DNA of 64,000 nt from Kitasatospora papulosa (GCF_000717245.1 NZ_JNYQ01000007.1:62001-126000), one strand, 5' to 3'; positions 33,666-43,472 are shown, numbered from the stretch's first letter. Numbers and translations: made by a program. The notes: a model not told the origin generated them from the sequence alone.

Positions 33666-36122
33666 GTGGTGGGTGGGATCACTCTGGTGAAGGACGAGCC
33701 GGGAGGCACGGAACACGGCCGGGGGGAGCCCGGCACCGTGAGGAAGTCCGGGCCGCCCGCACCCGCCGCCGCCGCCGGGCCGTCCGCACCGCCGGACGGG
33801 ATCAGCCCCCGCAGGGTCCGGCTGGTCTTCCTCGGGCTGATGCTCACCCTGCTGCTCGCGGCGCTCGACCAGATGATCGTCGCCACCGCCCTGCCGAAGA
33901 TCGTCGGTGAGCTGCACGGCCTGGACCGGATGTCCTGGGCGGTCACCGCCTATCTGCTCGCCTCCACGATCGGCCTGCCGATCTACGGAAAGCTCGGCGA
34001 CCTCTTCGGCCGCAAGGGCGTCTTCCAGTTCGCGATCATCGTCTTCATCATCGGATCGGCCCTCGCCGGCTGGTCGCGCACCATGGACGAGCTCATCGCC
34101 TTCCGGGCCGTCCAGGGCATCGGCGGCGGCGGGCTGATGATCGGCGTCCAGGCGATCATCGCCGACATCGTCCCGGCCAGGGAGCGCGGCCGGTACATGG
34201 GCCTCATCGGAGCCGTCTTCGGCCTGGCGTCCGTGGCCGGTCCGCTCCTCGGCGGATTCTTCACCGATCACGCCTCCTGGCGCTGGTGCTTCTACATCAA
34301 CGTCCCGTTCGGCGTCGTCACCCTCGCCGTCATCGCGCTCGTGCTGAAACTGCCCAAGCCCGCGGTCCGCCCCCGCCTCGACGTGCTGGGGGCCCTGCTG
34401 CTGGCAGCCGCCTCGACCTGCCTGGTGCTGCTCACCAGCTGGGGCGGCACGGAGTACGCCTGGGGTTCGCGCACGATCCTGGGGCTCGCCGCGGGAGCCG
34501 TCGGAACGGCCCTGCTGTTCCTCGTCGTCGAGCACCGCGCCGCCGAACCCCTCATCCCCCTGCGGCTGTTCCGCGATCCGGTCTTCAACGTCACCTCGCT
34601 GGTGGGCGCGGTCGTCGGGGTCGCGCTGTTCGGGGCCGCCAGCTACCTGCCGACCTACCTCCAGATGGTCGAGGGGGTGTCCGCCACCGAGTCGGGGCTG
34701 CTGATGCTGCCCATGATGGGCGGCATCGTCATCGCCTCCGTCGTCTCCGGGCAACTGGTCTCGCGCACCGGCCGCTACCGCGTCTACCCCCTCGTGGGCG
34801 CGGCCGTGTCCTCCGTCGGGATGTGGCTGCTCTCCCTCCTCGACACCGGGACCTCCGCGCTGGAGTACGGCCTCTGGCAGGCCGTCCTCGGCATCGGCAT
34901 CGGCCTCGTCATGTCGATCCTGGTGCTGGCCGTGCAGAACTCCGTACGCCCGTCCGACCTCGGCACCGCCACCAGCGCCCACAACTACTTCCGGCAGATC
35001 GGCGGAAGCGTCGGCGCCGCGATCTTCGGCACCCTCTTCGCCGGGCGGCTCGCGGACGCGCTCGCGGTCCGGCTCCCCTCCGGCGCCGATCTGCCCGACC
35101 CCGAGTCGATCACCCCGCAGCTGGTCCACACCATGGAGCCCGCACTGCGCGACGCCTACATCCAGGCGTACGCCGACGCGATGCCGCGGATCTTCCTCTA
35201 TCTGGTGCCGGTGCTTCTGCTCGGCCTCTTCCTCGCCTTCTTCCTCAAGGAGAAATCGCTGGTGTCCCACCACACCCCGCAGACGGCCCCCGACCCGGCC
35301 GCGGAGCACTCCACGGTCCCCCTGGCCCGCACCGACCCCGGCCCGTCGCAGCCCGGCGCCCTCCCCGGGACCCCGGTGCGCGGACGCGTCCAGCACCCCG
35401 ACGGCACCGAGGTCGGCCGGGCCGCGCTCACGCTCATCGACGGCCAGGGGCGGCAGGTCGGACGCGGGGCGAGCGGCGCCGACGGGCGGTACGCGCTGAG
35501 CGCGCCCGGCACCGGCTCCTACGTGCTGATCGCCGCCGCGGGCGGGCATCAGCCGCAGGCCGTCAGCGTCACGGTCGGCGAGCGGCCGGTGGAGCTGGAC
35601 GTGGTCCTGGGCGGGGCGGGACGGCTCGCCGGAGCGGTCCTCACACCCGACGGCGCGCCCGTCCGCGACGCCGCGGTCACGCTCACCGACGTACGGGGTG
35701 ACGTCGTCGCGACCACCCGGACCGGGCGCGAAGGCGCCTACGTCATCAGCGAGCTGGTGGCCGGTGAGTACACCCTGGCCGCCAGCGCCCCCGCCTTCCG
35801 CCCGGCTGCCCTCCCGGTCAGCGTGCAGGCCGCCCGGGAGACCAGGCAGGACATCGAGCTGGCGGGGGGTGCCGTGCTGCGCGGGATCGTACGCGCCCCC
35901 GGCGGACGTGCCGTCGAGGACGCCAGGGTCACGCTGCTCGACGCAGCGGGCAACGTGGTCGACACCCTCACCACCGGTTCCGACGGGGCGTTCCGGTTCG
36001 TGGACCTGTCCACCGGTGAGTACACCGTGATCGCCGCCGGCTACCCGCCGGTCGCCACCGTGCTCCAGCTCCCCGGAGGAGGACGGACCGAACGCGATCT
36101 CCAGCTGGGACACGAGGACTGA
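33666..36122 (+). CDS. MFS drug exporter (DHA2/EmrB-QacA type) fused to three carboxypeptidase-regulatory-like repeats
   Basis: 818 residues. The first ~535 form a 14-helix DHA2 exporter: LDQMIVATALPKIVGEL, the motif A region GKLGDLFGRKGVF, and motif C-like LIGAVFGLASVAGPLLGG are plain. After a Pro/Thr linker come three Ig-like units of about 80 residues (from about 568, 645 and 725), each with the G-xV-x-DG-xPV-xxAxVTL pattern and a DGxY or DGxF strand, as in carboxypeptidase-regulatory or CNA_B-like domains. The GTG at 33666 has GAGGGGA upstream; GTG 33669 is equally possible. Multidrug or metabolite efflux is family-level inference; no regulator is adjacent. Confidence 0.9.
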   Translation: MVGGITLVKDEPGGTEHGRGEPGTVRKSGPPAPAAAAGPSAPPDGISPRRVRLVFLGLMLTLLLAALDQMIVATALPKIVGELHGLDRMSWAVTAYLLASTIGLPIYGKLGDLFGRKGVFQFAIIVFIIGSALAGWSRTMDELIAFRAVQGIGGGGLMIGVQAIIADIVPARERGRYMGLIGAVFGLASVAGPLLGGFFTDHASWRWCFYINVPFGVVTLAVIALVLKLPKPAVRPRLDVLGALLLAAASTCLVLLTSWGGTEYAWGSRTILGLAAGAVGTALLFLVVEHRAAEPLIPLRLFRDPVFNVTSLVGAVVGVALFGAASYLPTYLQMVEGVSATESGLLMLPMMGGIVIASVVSGQLVSRTGRYRVYPLVGAAVSSVGMWLLSLLDTGTSALEYGLWQAVLGIGIGLVMSILVLAVQNSVRPSDLGTATSAHNYFRQIGGSVGAAIFGTLFAGRLADALAVRLPSGADLPDPESITPQLVHTMEPALRDAYIQAYADAMPRIFLYLVPVLLLGLFLAFFLKEKSLVSHHTPQTAPDPAAEHSTVPLARTDPGPSQPGALPGTPVRGRVQHPDGTEVGRAALTLIDGQGRQVGRGASGADGRYALSAPGTGSYVLIAAAGGHQPQAVSVTVGERPVELDVVLGGAGRLAGAVLTPDGAPVRDAAVTLTDVRGDVVATTRTGREGAYVISELVAGEYTLAASAPAFRPAALPVSVQAARETRQDIELAGGAVLRGIVRAPGGRAVEDARVTLLDAAGNVVDTLTTGSDGAFRFVDLSTGEYTVIAAGYPPVATVLQLPGGGRTERDLQLGHED

Positions 36123-36130
36123 GGGCGGTC

Positions 36131-36176
36131 GTGCGGAAGGGGGTGCGCGGACTCGGCCGTGCACCCCCTTCCGCAC
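36131..36176. terminator. Bidirectional terminator between the MFS and acyltransferase genes
   Basis: Perfect 16-bp arms GTGCGGAAGGGGGTGC (36131-36146) and GCACCCCCTTCCGCAC (36161-36176), 14-nt loop. It begins 8 nt after the MFS stop and 1 nt from the acyltransferase stop. Confidence 0.9.
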
Positions 36177-36177
36177 C

Positions 36178-37251
36178 TCACGGCAGCAGACGGGGCCTCC
36201 GCCTCGCCGCGACGTCCTCGACCCAGCCGAGGGACACCACCGCGACCGCGATCAGCACCCACGCGAGGCCGAACTGCACCCAGAGGCTGTCCAGCGGCAG
36301 GTGCCGCTCCAGCGCGGGCACCTCCCACATCAGATCGATCAGCGGTACCGCGGCCATCAGCGCCACCTCGTGCCAGAGATAGACCGTCACCGCGCGGGCG
36401 TTGAACACCGTGACGATCCGGTCGGCCGCCGGATGACGCACGAGCCCGTCGAAGCGGGGCCGGAAACGCAGCAGGAGCAGGACGAAACCCGCTGACCACA
36501 GGGCCTGGGCGAGCGGGATGTCGTCCAGGTCGTACGAACCGTCCGCAGGATGCCCGGCAGCCCACCAGGCCCCTGCCGCCATGAGCGGCGCGGCGACGGC
36601 CAGGGCCCCGGGGGCGCGCAGACGGTCCAGTACGCCGTCGCGGTGCGCGAAGCCCAGCAGCCAGCAGAACAGGAACACCGACGCGTCGCTGAGCGCGCTC
36701 CCCAGCCGGCCGTCCGGTACGCGCGACACCGTCTCCAGCACGACGACGGGCATCAGCGACAGGACGAGCACGGGGAGCGGTGCGAGCCTGAAGAGGCGCA
36801 GCAGCAGGGGGGAGAGCAGTACGAACCACAGGTAGGCGCGCAGGTACCAGAGCACCGCCCAGGCCTGTTCACCCCAGGCGTCGCCGGGCGGGTCGCCGAC
36901 CGGCAGGACCCAGAGCAGGACGTCCGGCCCCGGTACCCAGCCGTGCAGCAGCATGGCCACCCCGAGCACGAGACCGAACAGCCACACCGGGACCAGCAGC
37001 CTGCGCAGTCTGCTGCGGAGCACCGCCGGAGCCGGCCGCTCCAGCGAGCGGGCCATGAGCGATCCGGCGAGGGCGAACATCACGCCCATGGAGGGGAAGA
37101 CGTAGCCCAGCCACGGCCATTCGAAGGTGTGGTAGGTCACCACCCGGACGAGCGCCACGGCCCGCAGCACGTCGAAGTACCGGTCGCGGCCCGTGGCGGT
37201 CGACGCCGCGGGGGAGGGCGCCGGCGCCGTCCTGCGGTGCGTGCCCGCCAC
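36178..37251 (-). CDS. Membrane acyltransferase (acyltransferase-3/OafA-like) linked to the matAB locus
   Basis: 357 residues with about ten membrane segments. The start YFDVLRAVALVRVVTYHT contains the conserved R and H of acyltransferase-3 proteins, and the late block VYLWHEVALM is also typical. These enzymes add acetyl or other acyl groups to extracellular glycans or lipids. The GTG at 37251 overlaps by one base the TAG stop of the deacetylase/glycosyltransferase gene, so it is part of the same transcript and probably modifies the same polymer. Ends in a shared hairpin terminator. No SGNH domain is attached. Confidence 0.86.
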   Translation of the reverse strand: MAGTHRRTAPAPSPAASTATGRDRYFDVLRAVALVRVVTYHTFEWPWLGYVFPSMGVMFALAGSLMARSLERPAPAVLRSRLRRLLVPVWLFGLVLGVAMLLHGWVPGPDVLLWVLPVGDPPGDAWGEQAWAVLWYLRAYLWFVLLSPLLLRLFRLAPLPVLVLSLMPVVVLETVSRVPDGRLGSALSDASVFLFCWLLGFAHRDGVLDRLRAPGALAVAAPLMAAGAWWAAGHPADGSYDLDDIPLAQALWSAGFVLLLLRFRPRFDGLVRHPAADRIVTVFNARAVTVYLWHEVALMAAVPLIDLMWEVPALERHLPLDSLWVQFGLAWVLIAVAVVSLGWVEDVAARRRPRLLP

Positions 37252-39485
37252 TACGACGCACCGGTCCGGGGAGCGCCCACCTCACCGGTGCGTTTCAGCT
37301 TCTGCCAGCGCAGCCGGCCGCCGGTCGCCGCCGTCACACAGGAGTGGATGAGCACGAGGTACATCAACTGCCGGTACGCGAGCTGCTGGAGGGGCAGCAT
37401 CAGCAGAAAGCGGTACTTCTCCCGGTCGAGACGGAAGGCGTACGCCGCGCAGAACAGCTGGACGGCCAGGACGGCCAGCCAGGCGAGCAGCGAGGCACGG
37501 AAGTCCACGAAGATCATCGCGTAGACGGTGAAGACGTCGATGAGCGGCGCGAACACGGGCGTGACGATCTGGAAGAGGACGACGAGCGGCATGCCGACCC
37601 GTCCGAAGCGCCCGGAGGGCCCCCGGTCGGTGACGGACCGGCGGTGCTTCCACAGCGCCTGCATGGTGCCGTAGCTCCAGCGGTAGCGCTGACGCCACAA
37701 CTGCCCCGGTGAGGCCGGTGCCTCGGTCCAGGCGCGGGCGTGCTCGGCGTAGACGACGCGCCAGCCCGCGCGGTGGAGCGCGATGGTGATGTCGGTGTCC
37801 TCGGCCAGGGTGTCCTCGCTCATCCCGCCGGCCTCCAGGACCGCCTGGCGGCGGAACGCCCCGATGGCGCCCGGGATGGTGGGCATGCAGCGCAGCAGGT
37901 CGTACATGCGGCGGTCCAGGTTGAACCCGATGACGTACTCGATGTGCTGCCAGGCGCCGATCATCGTGGACCGGTTGCCGACCTTCGCGTTGCCCGCGAC
38001 GGCACCGATCCCGGGGTCGGCGAACGGCTGGACCAGCTGGTGCACGGCGTCCGGCTCGAAGACGGTGTCGCCGTCCATCATCACGACGATGTCGTACCGT
38101 GCGTGCCGCACACCGTTGTTGAGGGCCGCGGGCTTGCCGGCGTTCTCCTGCCGGATCACCTGGACGTTGGGCAGCCCGAGCGCTTCGGCGATCTCCGCCG
38201 TACCGTCCGTCGAACCGTCGTCGACGAGCACGATCTCGATCGGATGGGTGCTCGCGGCGAGGGAGTTGAGGGTATGGGCGATGCATTCCTTCTCGTTGTA
38301 CGCGGGCACGATCACACTGACCGGCCCGGTGACCTCGGGCCCCCAGGAGAATCCGCGTCTGTTCCGCTGCCGGTGGTGGCGCCGGGCGAGCAGGAGCATC
38401 ATGCCGAAGCGCGCCAGGACCGCGACCCCGACGACGGCGAGCACGGCGGCCAGTGCCGGCACGCTCCACTCCGCCACGGCGACGGCGGCGAGCAGGGCGC
38501 GGCCTTCCCAGACACTCGCGGTGTCCGCCGTGCGGTGCGCGGCCTGCTCGGCGTCGCCCTGCGCCGAGCCCGCCCGCCCGGGGCCGTTCCCGCCCCCGCC
38601 GGTCTCGCCGGCGGCGGCCGCGGCCTGCTGCTGCGCGCCGCTGACGGTGGTGAAGGTGTAGCCCTTCGCCTTCATCTTCTTGATGTACCGGGGCAGCGCG
38701 GCCAGTGTCTCGGAGCGGTCGCCGCCGGCGTCGTGGAACAGGACCGAGGCGCCCTCGCCGTCCTCCGGAGTCGCCCACTCGACGATCTTGGAGACGCCCG
38801 GCAGCTGCCAGTCCTCGCTGTCGGTGTCGATGAACACGCTGGTGTAGCCCATGGCGCCGAGGCGCTGGTAGACGGGCCAGCTGTAGTCGTCGATCGCGTC
38901 GGTGCGCGAGGAGTACGGGGCGCGGAACAGCGTCGTCGTGATGCCCGTCGCGCCGGCCAGCGCGAGCTGGGTCTGGGCGATCTCCCGCTTGACGCGAGCC
39001 TCGCTCTGGTACGAGAGGTCGACATGGGTGAAGGTGTGGACCCCCACCTCGTCGCCCTCGTCGACCATCCGCCGGACGACGTCCGGGTAGCGCGAGATCA
39101 TGGAGCCGACGAGGAAGAACGTGCCCGGGACGTCGTTCTCGTCCAGGATGTCCAGCACCTTCTCGCTCCACTCGGGATCAGGCCCGTCGTCGAAGGTCAG
39201 GACGATGGTCTTGTCCGGTACGGACTGGCTGCGGGCGGTGCCGCCGGGAAAGCTCAGGATGGGCCCGCCCTCCAGCACCTCGTCGGGCACCGTGTCCGCC
39301 GAGGCGTTCGAGCGCACCCGCTGGTCGTTGCCGACCTCGGCGCGCAGATAGCCGTCCAGCACCATCGTGCAGACGAGCCCGAGGAGCAGCACCAGGGCCA
39401 TGATCACGCGGGGCCGGGGGACGGCCTGGCGCCCGACGCGGCCGATCCTGCCCGGAGTGGCGTGGCGGCGCCGCGGAACGGCCAT
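37251..39485 (-). CDS. matB: Bifunctional polysaccharide deacetylase / GT2 synthase, MatB-like
   Basis: 744 residues. After an N-terminal membrane anchor (about 29-47) comes a NodB deacetylase domain (about 90-285) with TFDDGPD (D100) and H150/H154 in HTFTHVD as metal ligands. A Gly-rich linker and two membrane segments (about 330-368) lead to a processive GT2 domain (about 387-620): VIVPAYNE, DGDT, AEDTD and QRYRW, followed by further membrane segments. Streptomyces MatB has this architecture and, with MatA, makes a PNAG-like polymer that causes mycelial aggregation. Start ATG 39485 overlaps the stop of the small upstream gene. The match to matB is by architecture and context; paralogues exist. 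Confidence 0.85.
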   Translation of the reverse strand: MAVPRRRHATPGRIGRVGRQAVPRPRVIMALVLLLGLVCTMVLDGYLRAEVGNDQRVRSNASADTVPDEVLEGGPILSFPGGTARSQSVPDKTIVLTFDDGPDPEWSEKVLDILDENDVPGTFFLVGSMISRYPDVVRRMVDEGDEVGVHTFTHVDLSYQSEARVKREIAQTQLALAGATGITTTLFRAPYSSRTDAIDDYSWPVYQRLGAMGYTSVFIDTDSEDWQLPGVSKIVEWATPEDGEGASVLFHDAGGDRSETLAALPRYIKKMKAKGYTFTTVSGAQQQAAAAAGETGGGGNGPGRAGSAQGDAEQAAHRTADTASVWEGRALLAAVAVAEWSVPALAAVLAVVGVAVLARFGMMLLLARRHHRQRNRRGFSWGPEVTGPVSVIVPAYNEKECIAHTLNSLAASTHPIEIVLVDDGSTDGTAEIAEALGLPNVQVIRQENAGKPAALNNGVRHARYDIVVMMDGDTVFEPDAVHQLVQPFADPGIGAVAGNAKVGNRSTMIGAWQHIEYVIGFNLDRRMYDLLRCMPTIPGAIGAFRRQAVLEAGGMSEDTLAEDTDITIALHRAGWRVVYAEHARAWTEAPASPGQLWRQRYRWSYGTMQALWKHRRSVTDRGPSGRFGRVGMPLVVLFQIVTPVFAPLIDVFTVYAMIFVDFRASLLAWLAVLAVQLFCAAYAFRLDREKYRFLLMLPLQQLAYRQLMYLVLIHSCVTAATGGRLRWQKLKRTGEVGAPRTGAS

Positions 39486-39961
39486 CAGTTCGCCCCGCTC
39501 GAAGCCGAAGCCGAAGCCGAAGCCGAAGTCGAAGCCGAAGTCGAAGCCGCGGCCGAAGGCAGGCCGGACGGGGCCGCCCCACCGGACGCCCGCGGTACGG
39601 GTACCCCGCTCGGAGGTGCGGTGCCGCCCGGCGGCATGCCGTATCCGGGCTGCGTCCCGGGGCCCGGTCCGGCCTCCGCTGCAGGGCCGCCGTCGAACGG
39701 GAGCAACTGGGAGGGGGCCAGGGAGATGCCGCCCATGAAGGCGAGCCCCAGCACGGCGGCGTAACCGACACACAGGGTGCCCAGCAGCACGCCGGCGCGG
39801 CGCAGCAGCTTGGCCCGGCGCCCGGAGCTGTCCACGAAGACGGGCCCGTCCTGGGGCCGGCCGGCCGTGCGGCGACGCGCGGCGGACCGGGCCGGGCCGG
39901 CGTGTGCCCGGCGTCGGCCGCGCGGCGCCGGGTCTTTCTCGATGACGGGGTCGGATTGCAT
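39485..39961 (-). CDS. matA: Small membrane-anchored MatA-like partner protein
   Basis: 158 residues. A basic cytoplasmic start (residues 1-50, RGRRRAHAG and ARRRTAGRP) precedes one membrane segment (about 56-78, AGVLLGTLCVGYAAVLGLAFM), then a Pro/Gly-rich external tail ending in a Ser-Ala-Thr repeat encoded by hexanucleotide repeats. It has no catalytic motif. Position, overlap (TGATG) with the deacetylase/synthase gene and size fit MatA. Its job may be anchoring or assembling the synthase. The start ATG at 39961 lacks a strong ribosome binding site; the next upstream in-frame starts would add a non-family N-terminus. Confidence 0.65.
   Translation of the reverse strand: MQSDPVIEKDPAPRGRRRAHAGPARSAARRRTAGRPQDGPVFVDSSGRRAKLLRRAGVLLGTLCVGYAAVLGLAFMGGISLAPSQLLPFDGGPAAEAGPGPGTQPGYGMPPGGTAPPSGVPVPRASGGAAPSGLPSAAASTSASTSASASASASSGAN
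39501..39548 (+). repeat. Hexanucleotide repeat in the 3' end of matA
   Basis: Eight consecutive copies of GAAGCC, two with a C-to-T change (GAAGTC, units 5 and 7). On the coding strand it encodes the Ser/Ala/Thr-rich tail. Changes in unit number keep the frame, so the tail length can vary. The run ends 13 nt from the start of the downstream gene. Confidence 0.9.
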
Positions 39962-40191
39962 GTGCGCATGGTGGCGAAGCTTGTTGTGCGAACTCTGGAG
40001 CTTTTCTGGCCGCCCGCTGTGAAAAGGGCCCGAACCTGTCGGACCGCTGAGAGTGCGCCGCACGCGGCGAGGTTGTTCCGTATCCCTCGAACCTCTGCCC
40101 GCAGGTGAGTTGAGGAATTCGGACGGCCGGCCGAGGGCCTTTCCCATGAGTTCGCTGTGTCCTCGCCAGGGTCTGTGGTGTGAGAGGTTCC

Positions 40192-40230
40192 AGGTGTCCC
40201 GGCAGCACCGGCTGCCGTTTCGGGACACCT
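40192..40230. promoter_or_regulatory. Nested inverted repeat between matA and the GH18-like gene
   Basis: Outer arms AGGTGTCCCG (40192-40201) and CGGGACACCT (40221-40230) are perfect; inside, CGGCAGC (40200-40206) and GCTGCCG (40211-40217) form a second hairpin. It lies 25 nt upstream of the GH18-like start and 231 nt upstream of matA. It could be an operator for both divergent units or an mRNA structure. The remaining 39962-40191 sequence has no other feature that I recognise. Confidence 0.5.
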
Positions 40231-40254
40231 TCCGAGAGCAGGTGCACATTCGTC

Positions 40255-41259
40255 ATGCAAAGGCGCACACGGGTTTCCTCGGCCCTTGCCGGGCTGGTCG
40301 CGCTCGGCCTCGCCTGCTCGGCCTGCACGACGGGCGGCGTCGCCGATCAGGCGAAGGGGTCCGAGCCGCCACCGCCGGCGGCCACCCGCACCGCCTACAC
40401 GCCGTACGTGAGCGCCACGACCGCCGCCGAGACCGACGGCGCGGGGTCCCCCGACACGTACAACCTGGCCTTCGTCACCTCCGACCCAGCCGGCTGCACC
40501 CCCCTCTGGGGCGGCACCGCCGCGGTCTCCGGCAAGGCGGTCGCGGCCCGCGTCGAGGCGCTCACCGCGACCGGGGCGGACGCCAGGGTCTCCTTCGGCG
40601 GCGCCGCGGGCACCGAGGCGGCGCTGACCTGTGACAGCGCCCGTGAACTGGCCGACGCCTACGCGGACGTGCTGGACGCCGTCGGCGCCACGAAGGCGGA
40701 CTTCGACATCGAGGGCGACGCGCTCACCGACACCGCCTCCGTCACCCGCCGCAACGAGGCCCTCGCCCTGCTCCAGGACGAGCGCGACCTCGACGTCACC
40801 TACACCCTGCCCGTCATGCCCGACGGCCTGGAGGACACCGGTACCGCCGTCCTGGAGGACGCGGCGGACCAGGGTGTGGAGGTCTCCGCGGTGAACATCA
40901 TGGCGATGAACTACAGCACCTCCCACGACGGCGACATGGGCGACTACGCCGAGAGCGCCGCACGCGCCGCCCACGACCAGCTCGTGGACCTCCTCGGGCT
41001 GTCGCGGGACGCGGCGTGGAAGGCGCTGCACATCACCGTGATGATCGGGGTCAACGACGTGGAGGGCGAGACCTTCACCCTCGACGACGCGGCGTCCCTG
41101 CGCTCCTTCGCCGCCCGTCAGGGGGTCGGCGCGCTCTCCCTGTGGGCGGCCTTCCGCGACCGGCCGTGCGCCTCGGACGAGGGCACCGCGACCGCCTCGG
41201 ACAGCTGCAGCGGAGTCGACCAGGAGGCGGGCGCGTTCGCCGAGGCGCTGAGCGGCTGA
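40255..41259 (+). CDS. GH18-like (chitinase-fold) lipoprotein
   Basis: 334 residues. A basic start and hydrophobic core end in LGLACSAC, a lipobox-like site that would anchor the protein outside the membrane. The GH18 catalytic strand appears as ADFDIEG near residue 155, matching the DxxDxDxE pattern; the TIM-barrel is completed by VNIMAMNY and LSLWAAFRDR. Actinobacterial relatives are secreted chitinases, usually with binding modules, which are absent here. It is divergent from the matAB-like unit and could trim or bind its GlcNAc polymer; this is inference. The ATG at 40255 has a weak GAGAGCAGG upstream. Confidence 0.78.
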   Translation: MQRRTRVSSALAGLVALGLACSACTTGGVADQAKGSEPPPPAATRTAYTPYVSATTAAETDGAGSPDTYNLAFVTSDPAGCTPLWGGTAAVSGKAVAARVEALTATGADARVSFGGAAGTEAALTCDSARELADAYADVLDAVGATKADFDIEGDALTDTASVTRRNEALALLQDERDLDVTYTLPVMPDGLEDTGTAVLEDAADQGVEVSAVNIMAMNYSTSHDGDMGDYAESAARAAHDQLVDLLGLSRDAAWKALHITVMIGVNDVEGETFTLDDAASLRSFAARQGVGALSLWAAFRDRPCASDEGTATASDSCSGVDQEAGAFAEALSG

Positions 41260-41275
41260 GACGCCGACGGCCCGG

Positions 41276-42169
41276 TCAGCGCAGCGGGGCCTCCCGGACC
41301 AGGGTCATCAGCGCCTTCGCCCCGGGACTCATCGCCCGCGACGGCGGGAGCACCACGACGCTCTCGTAGACCGGCCGGTGCGCGCCGGCGACGTCCACCG
41401 CGACCAGGCCGCCCGCCTCCTGCTTGCGGGAGAAGTGGTGCGGCACCACCGCGATCCCGAGGCCCTCGTGCACCAGTTCCAGCAGACTGTGCACGTCGCT
41501 GACCTCCAGGGCCACCGTGCGGCGGACCCCCGCCTCGGCGAACGCCTCGTCCGCCGCGCGGCGGGGCCCCCAGTCCGGGTGGAAGTCGATGAACGACTCG
41601 CCACGCAGGTCGTCCCACACCACCCGCGCCCCCTCCTCCGCGAACCGGTGGCCGGGGGAGCACAGGACGACCATGGGCTCACGTGCCAGCGGTACGAGAT
41701 CGCCCCGCCACTCCGGCGGGCTGACGGTCGCCGCGAAGGCGAGGTCCAGACGGCCGCCCGCCACCCCGTCCAGCAGACTGGACGTGCCCTCCTGCCGGAG
41801 CCTGATCTCCATGTGCGGGTGCTCCCGGTGGAAGGCCGCCAGCAGCCGCGCGGTGCTCACCCCGGCCACGCACTGCTCCACCCCCAGCGTCAGGGTGCCG
41901 CGCAGCAGCCCCCGGACGGCGTCGACCGCGTCCCGCGCCGCCCTGGCGCCCGCCAACGTGCGCTCGGCCTCCGTCAGCAGGGCCTGCCCTGCCTCGGTGA
42001 GCCGGACCGAGCGGGTGGTGCGGCTGAAGAGCGGAGTCCTCAGCTCGTGCTCCAGCGCCCGGACCGACGCGGACAGCCCGGACTGCGACACCGCCAGACG
42101 CTCGGCCGCCCGGGTGAAGTGCTGCTCCTCGGCGACCGCGACGAAGTGCTCCAGCTGACGCAATTCCAT
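41276..42169 (-). CDS. LysR family transcriptional regulator
   Basis: 297 residues. The N-terminal winged helix reads LEHFVAVAEEQHFTRAAERL and SQSGLSASVRALEHEL, typical LysR. The effector domain follows from about residue 90. It is divergent from the aldo/keto reductase gene, the classical arrangement in which a LysR protein controls the neighbour and itself. A GATTG-AG-CAATC palindrome lies right at its start codon. The inducer is unknown. Its stop codon is 16 nt from the end of the convergent GH18-like gene without a clear hairpin. Confidence 0.92.
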   Translation of the reverse strand: MELRQLEHFVAVAEEQHFTRAAERLAVSQSGLSASVRALEHELRTPLFSRTTRSVRLTEAGQALLTEAERTLAGARAARDAVDAVRGLLRGTLTLGVEQCVAGVSTARLLAAFHREHPHMEIRLRQEGTSSLLDGVAGGRLDLAFAATVSPPEWRGDLVPLAREPMVVLCSPGHRFAEEGARVVWDDLRGESFIDFHPDWGPRRAADEAFAEAGVRRTVALEVSDVHSLLELVHEGLGIAVVPHHFSRKQEAGGLVAVDVAGAHRPVYESVVVLPPSRAMSPGAKALMTLVREAPLR

Positions 42170-42181
42170 GATTGAGCAATC
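42170..42181. promoter_or_regulatory. Candidate LysR operator
   Basis: GATTG-AG-CAATC is a perfect palindrome immediately before the LysR start codon, within the 124-nt divergent region to the aldo/keto reductase gene. The position would allow autorepression. It is shorter than the usual T-N11-A core, so the call is tentative. Confidence 0.4.
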
Positions 42182-42293
42182 TAGACGATGAATCCCAGCG
42201 CAATCTCCTGTTGGACCGCTGGATCTTTCTCCGCCAGTCTTGAGGACGCGCACCAGACCTGGCGCGCCAAGCCGTGCCCCGTGGAGTGCTCGC

Positions 42294-43295
<1,002 letters not shown>

Positions 43296-43302
43296 TCCCG
43301 GA

Positions 43303-43337
43303 GCCGTCCGCGGCCCGGCCCCCGGGCCGCGGACGGC
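43303..43337 (+). terminator. Terminator after the aldo/keto reductase gene
   Basis: Perfect 16-bp arms GCCGTCCGCGGCCCGG (43303-43318) and CCGGGCCGCGGACGGC (43322-43337) with a 3-nt loop, 7 nt after the stop codon. Confidence 0.9.
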
Positions 43338-43472
43338 TTCACCGGACTGGACCAGTGACAGATCACCGGGGCCCTGGCCCGGCGGTGCCCCGGCGCGTAC
43401 CGTGATCCGGCACGAAGATCCTTCTCCCGTGACGGGCGGGGGAACGGCCGACCAGCGACAGGACCGCGCACC

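Noticed and set aside
33597..36176. 859-codon minus-strand open frame
   Set aside because: Exact antisense of the MFS-repeat fusion and its terminator; acidic low-complexity translation.
39501..39548. Possible CRISPR-like repeat
   Set aside because: A 6-bp in-frame microsatellite with no spacers; it encodes the MatA tail.
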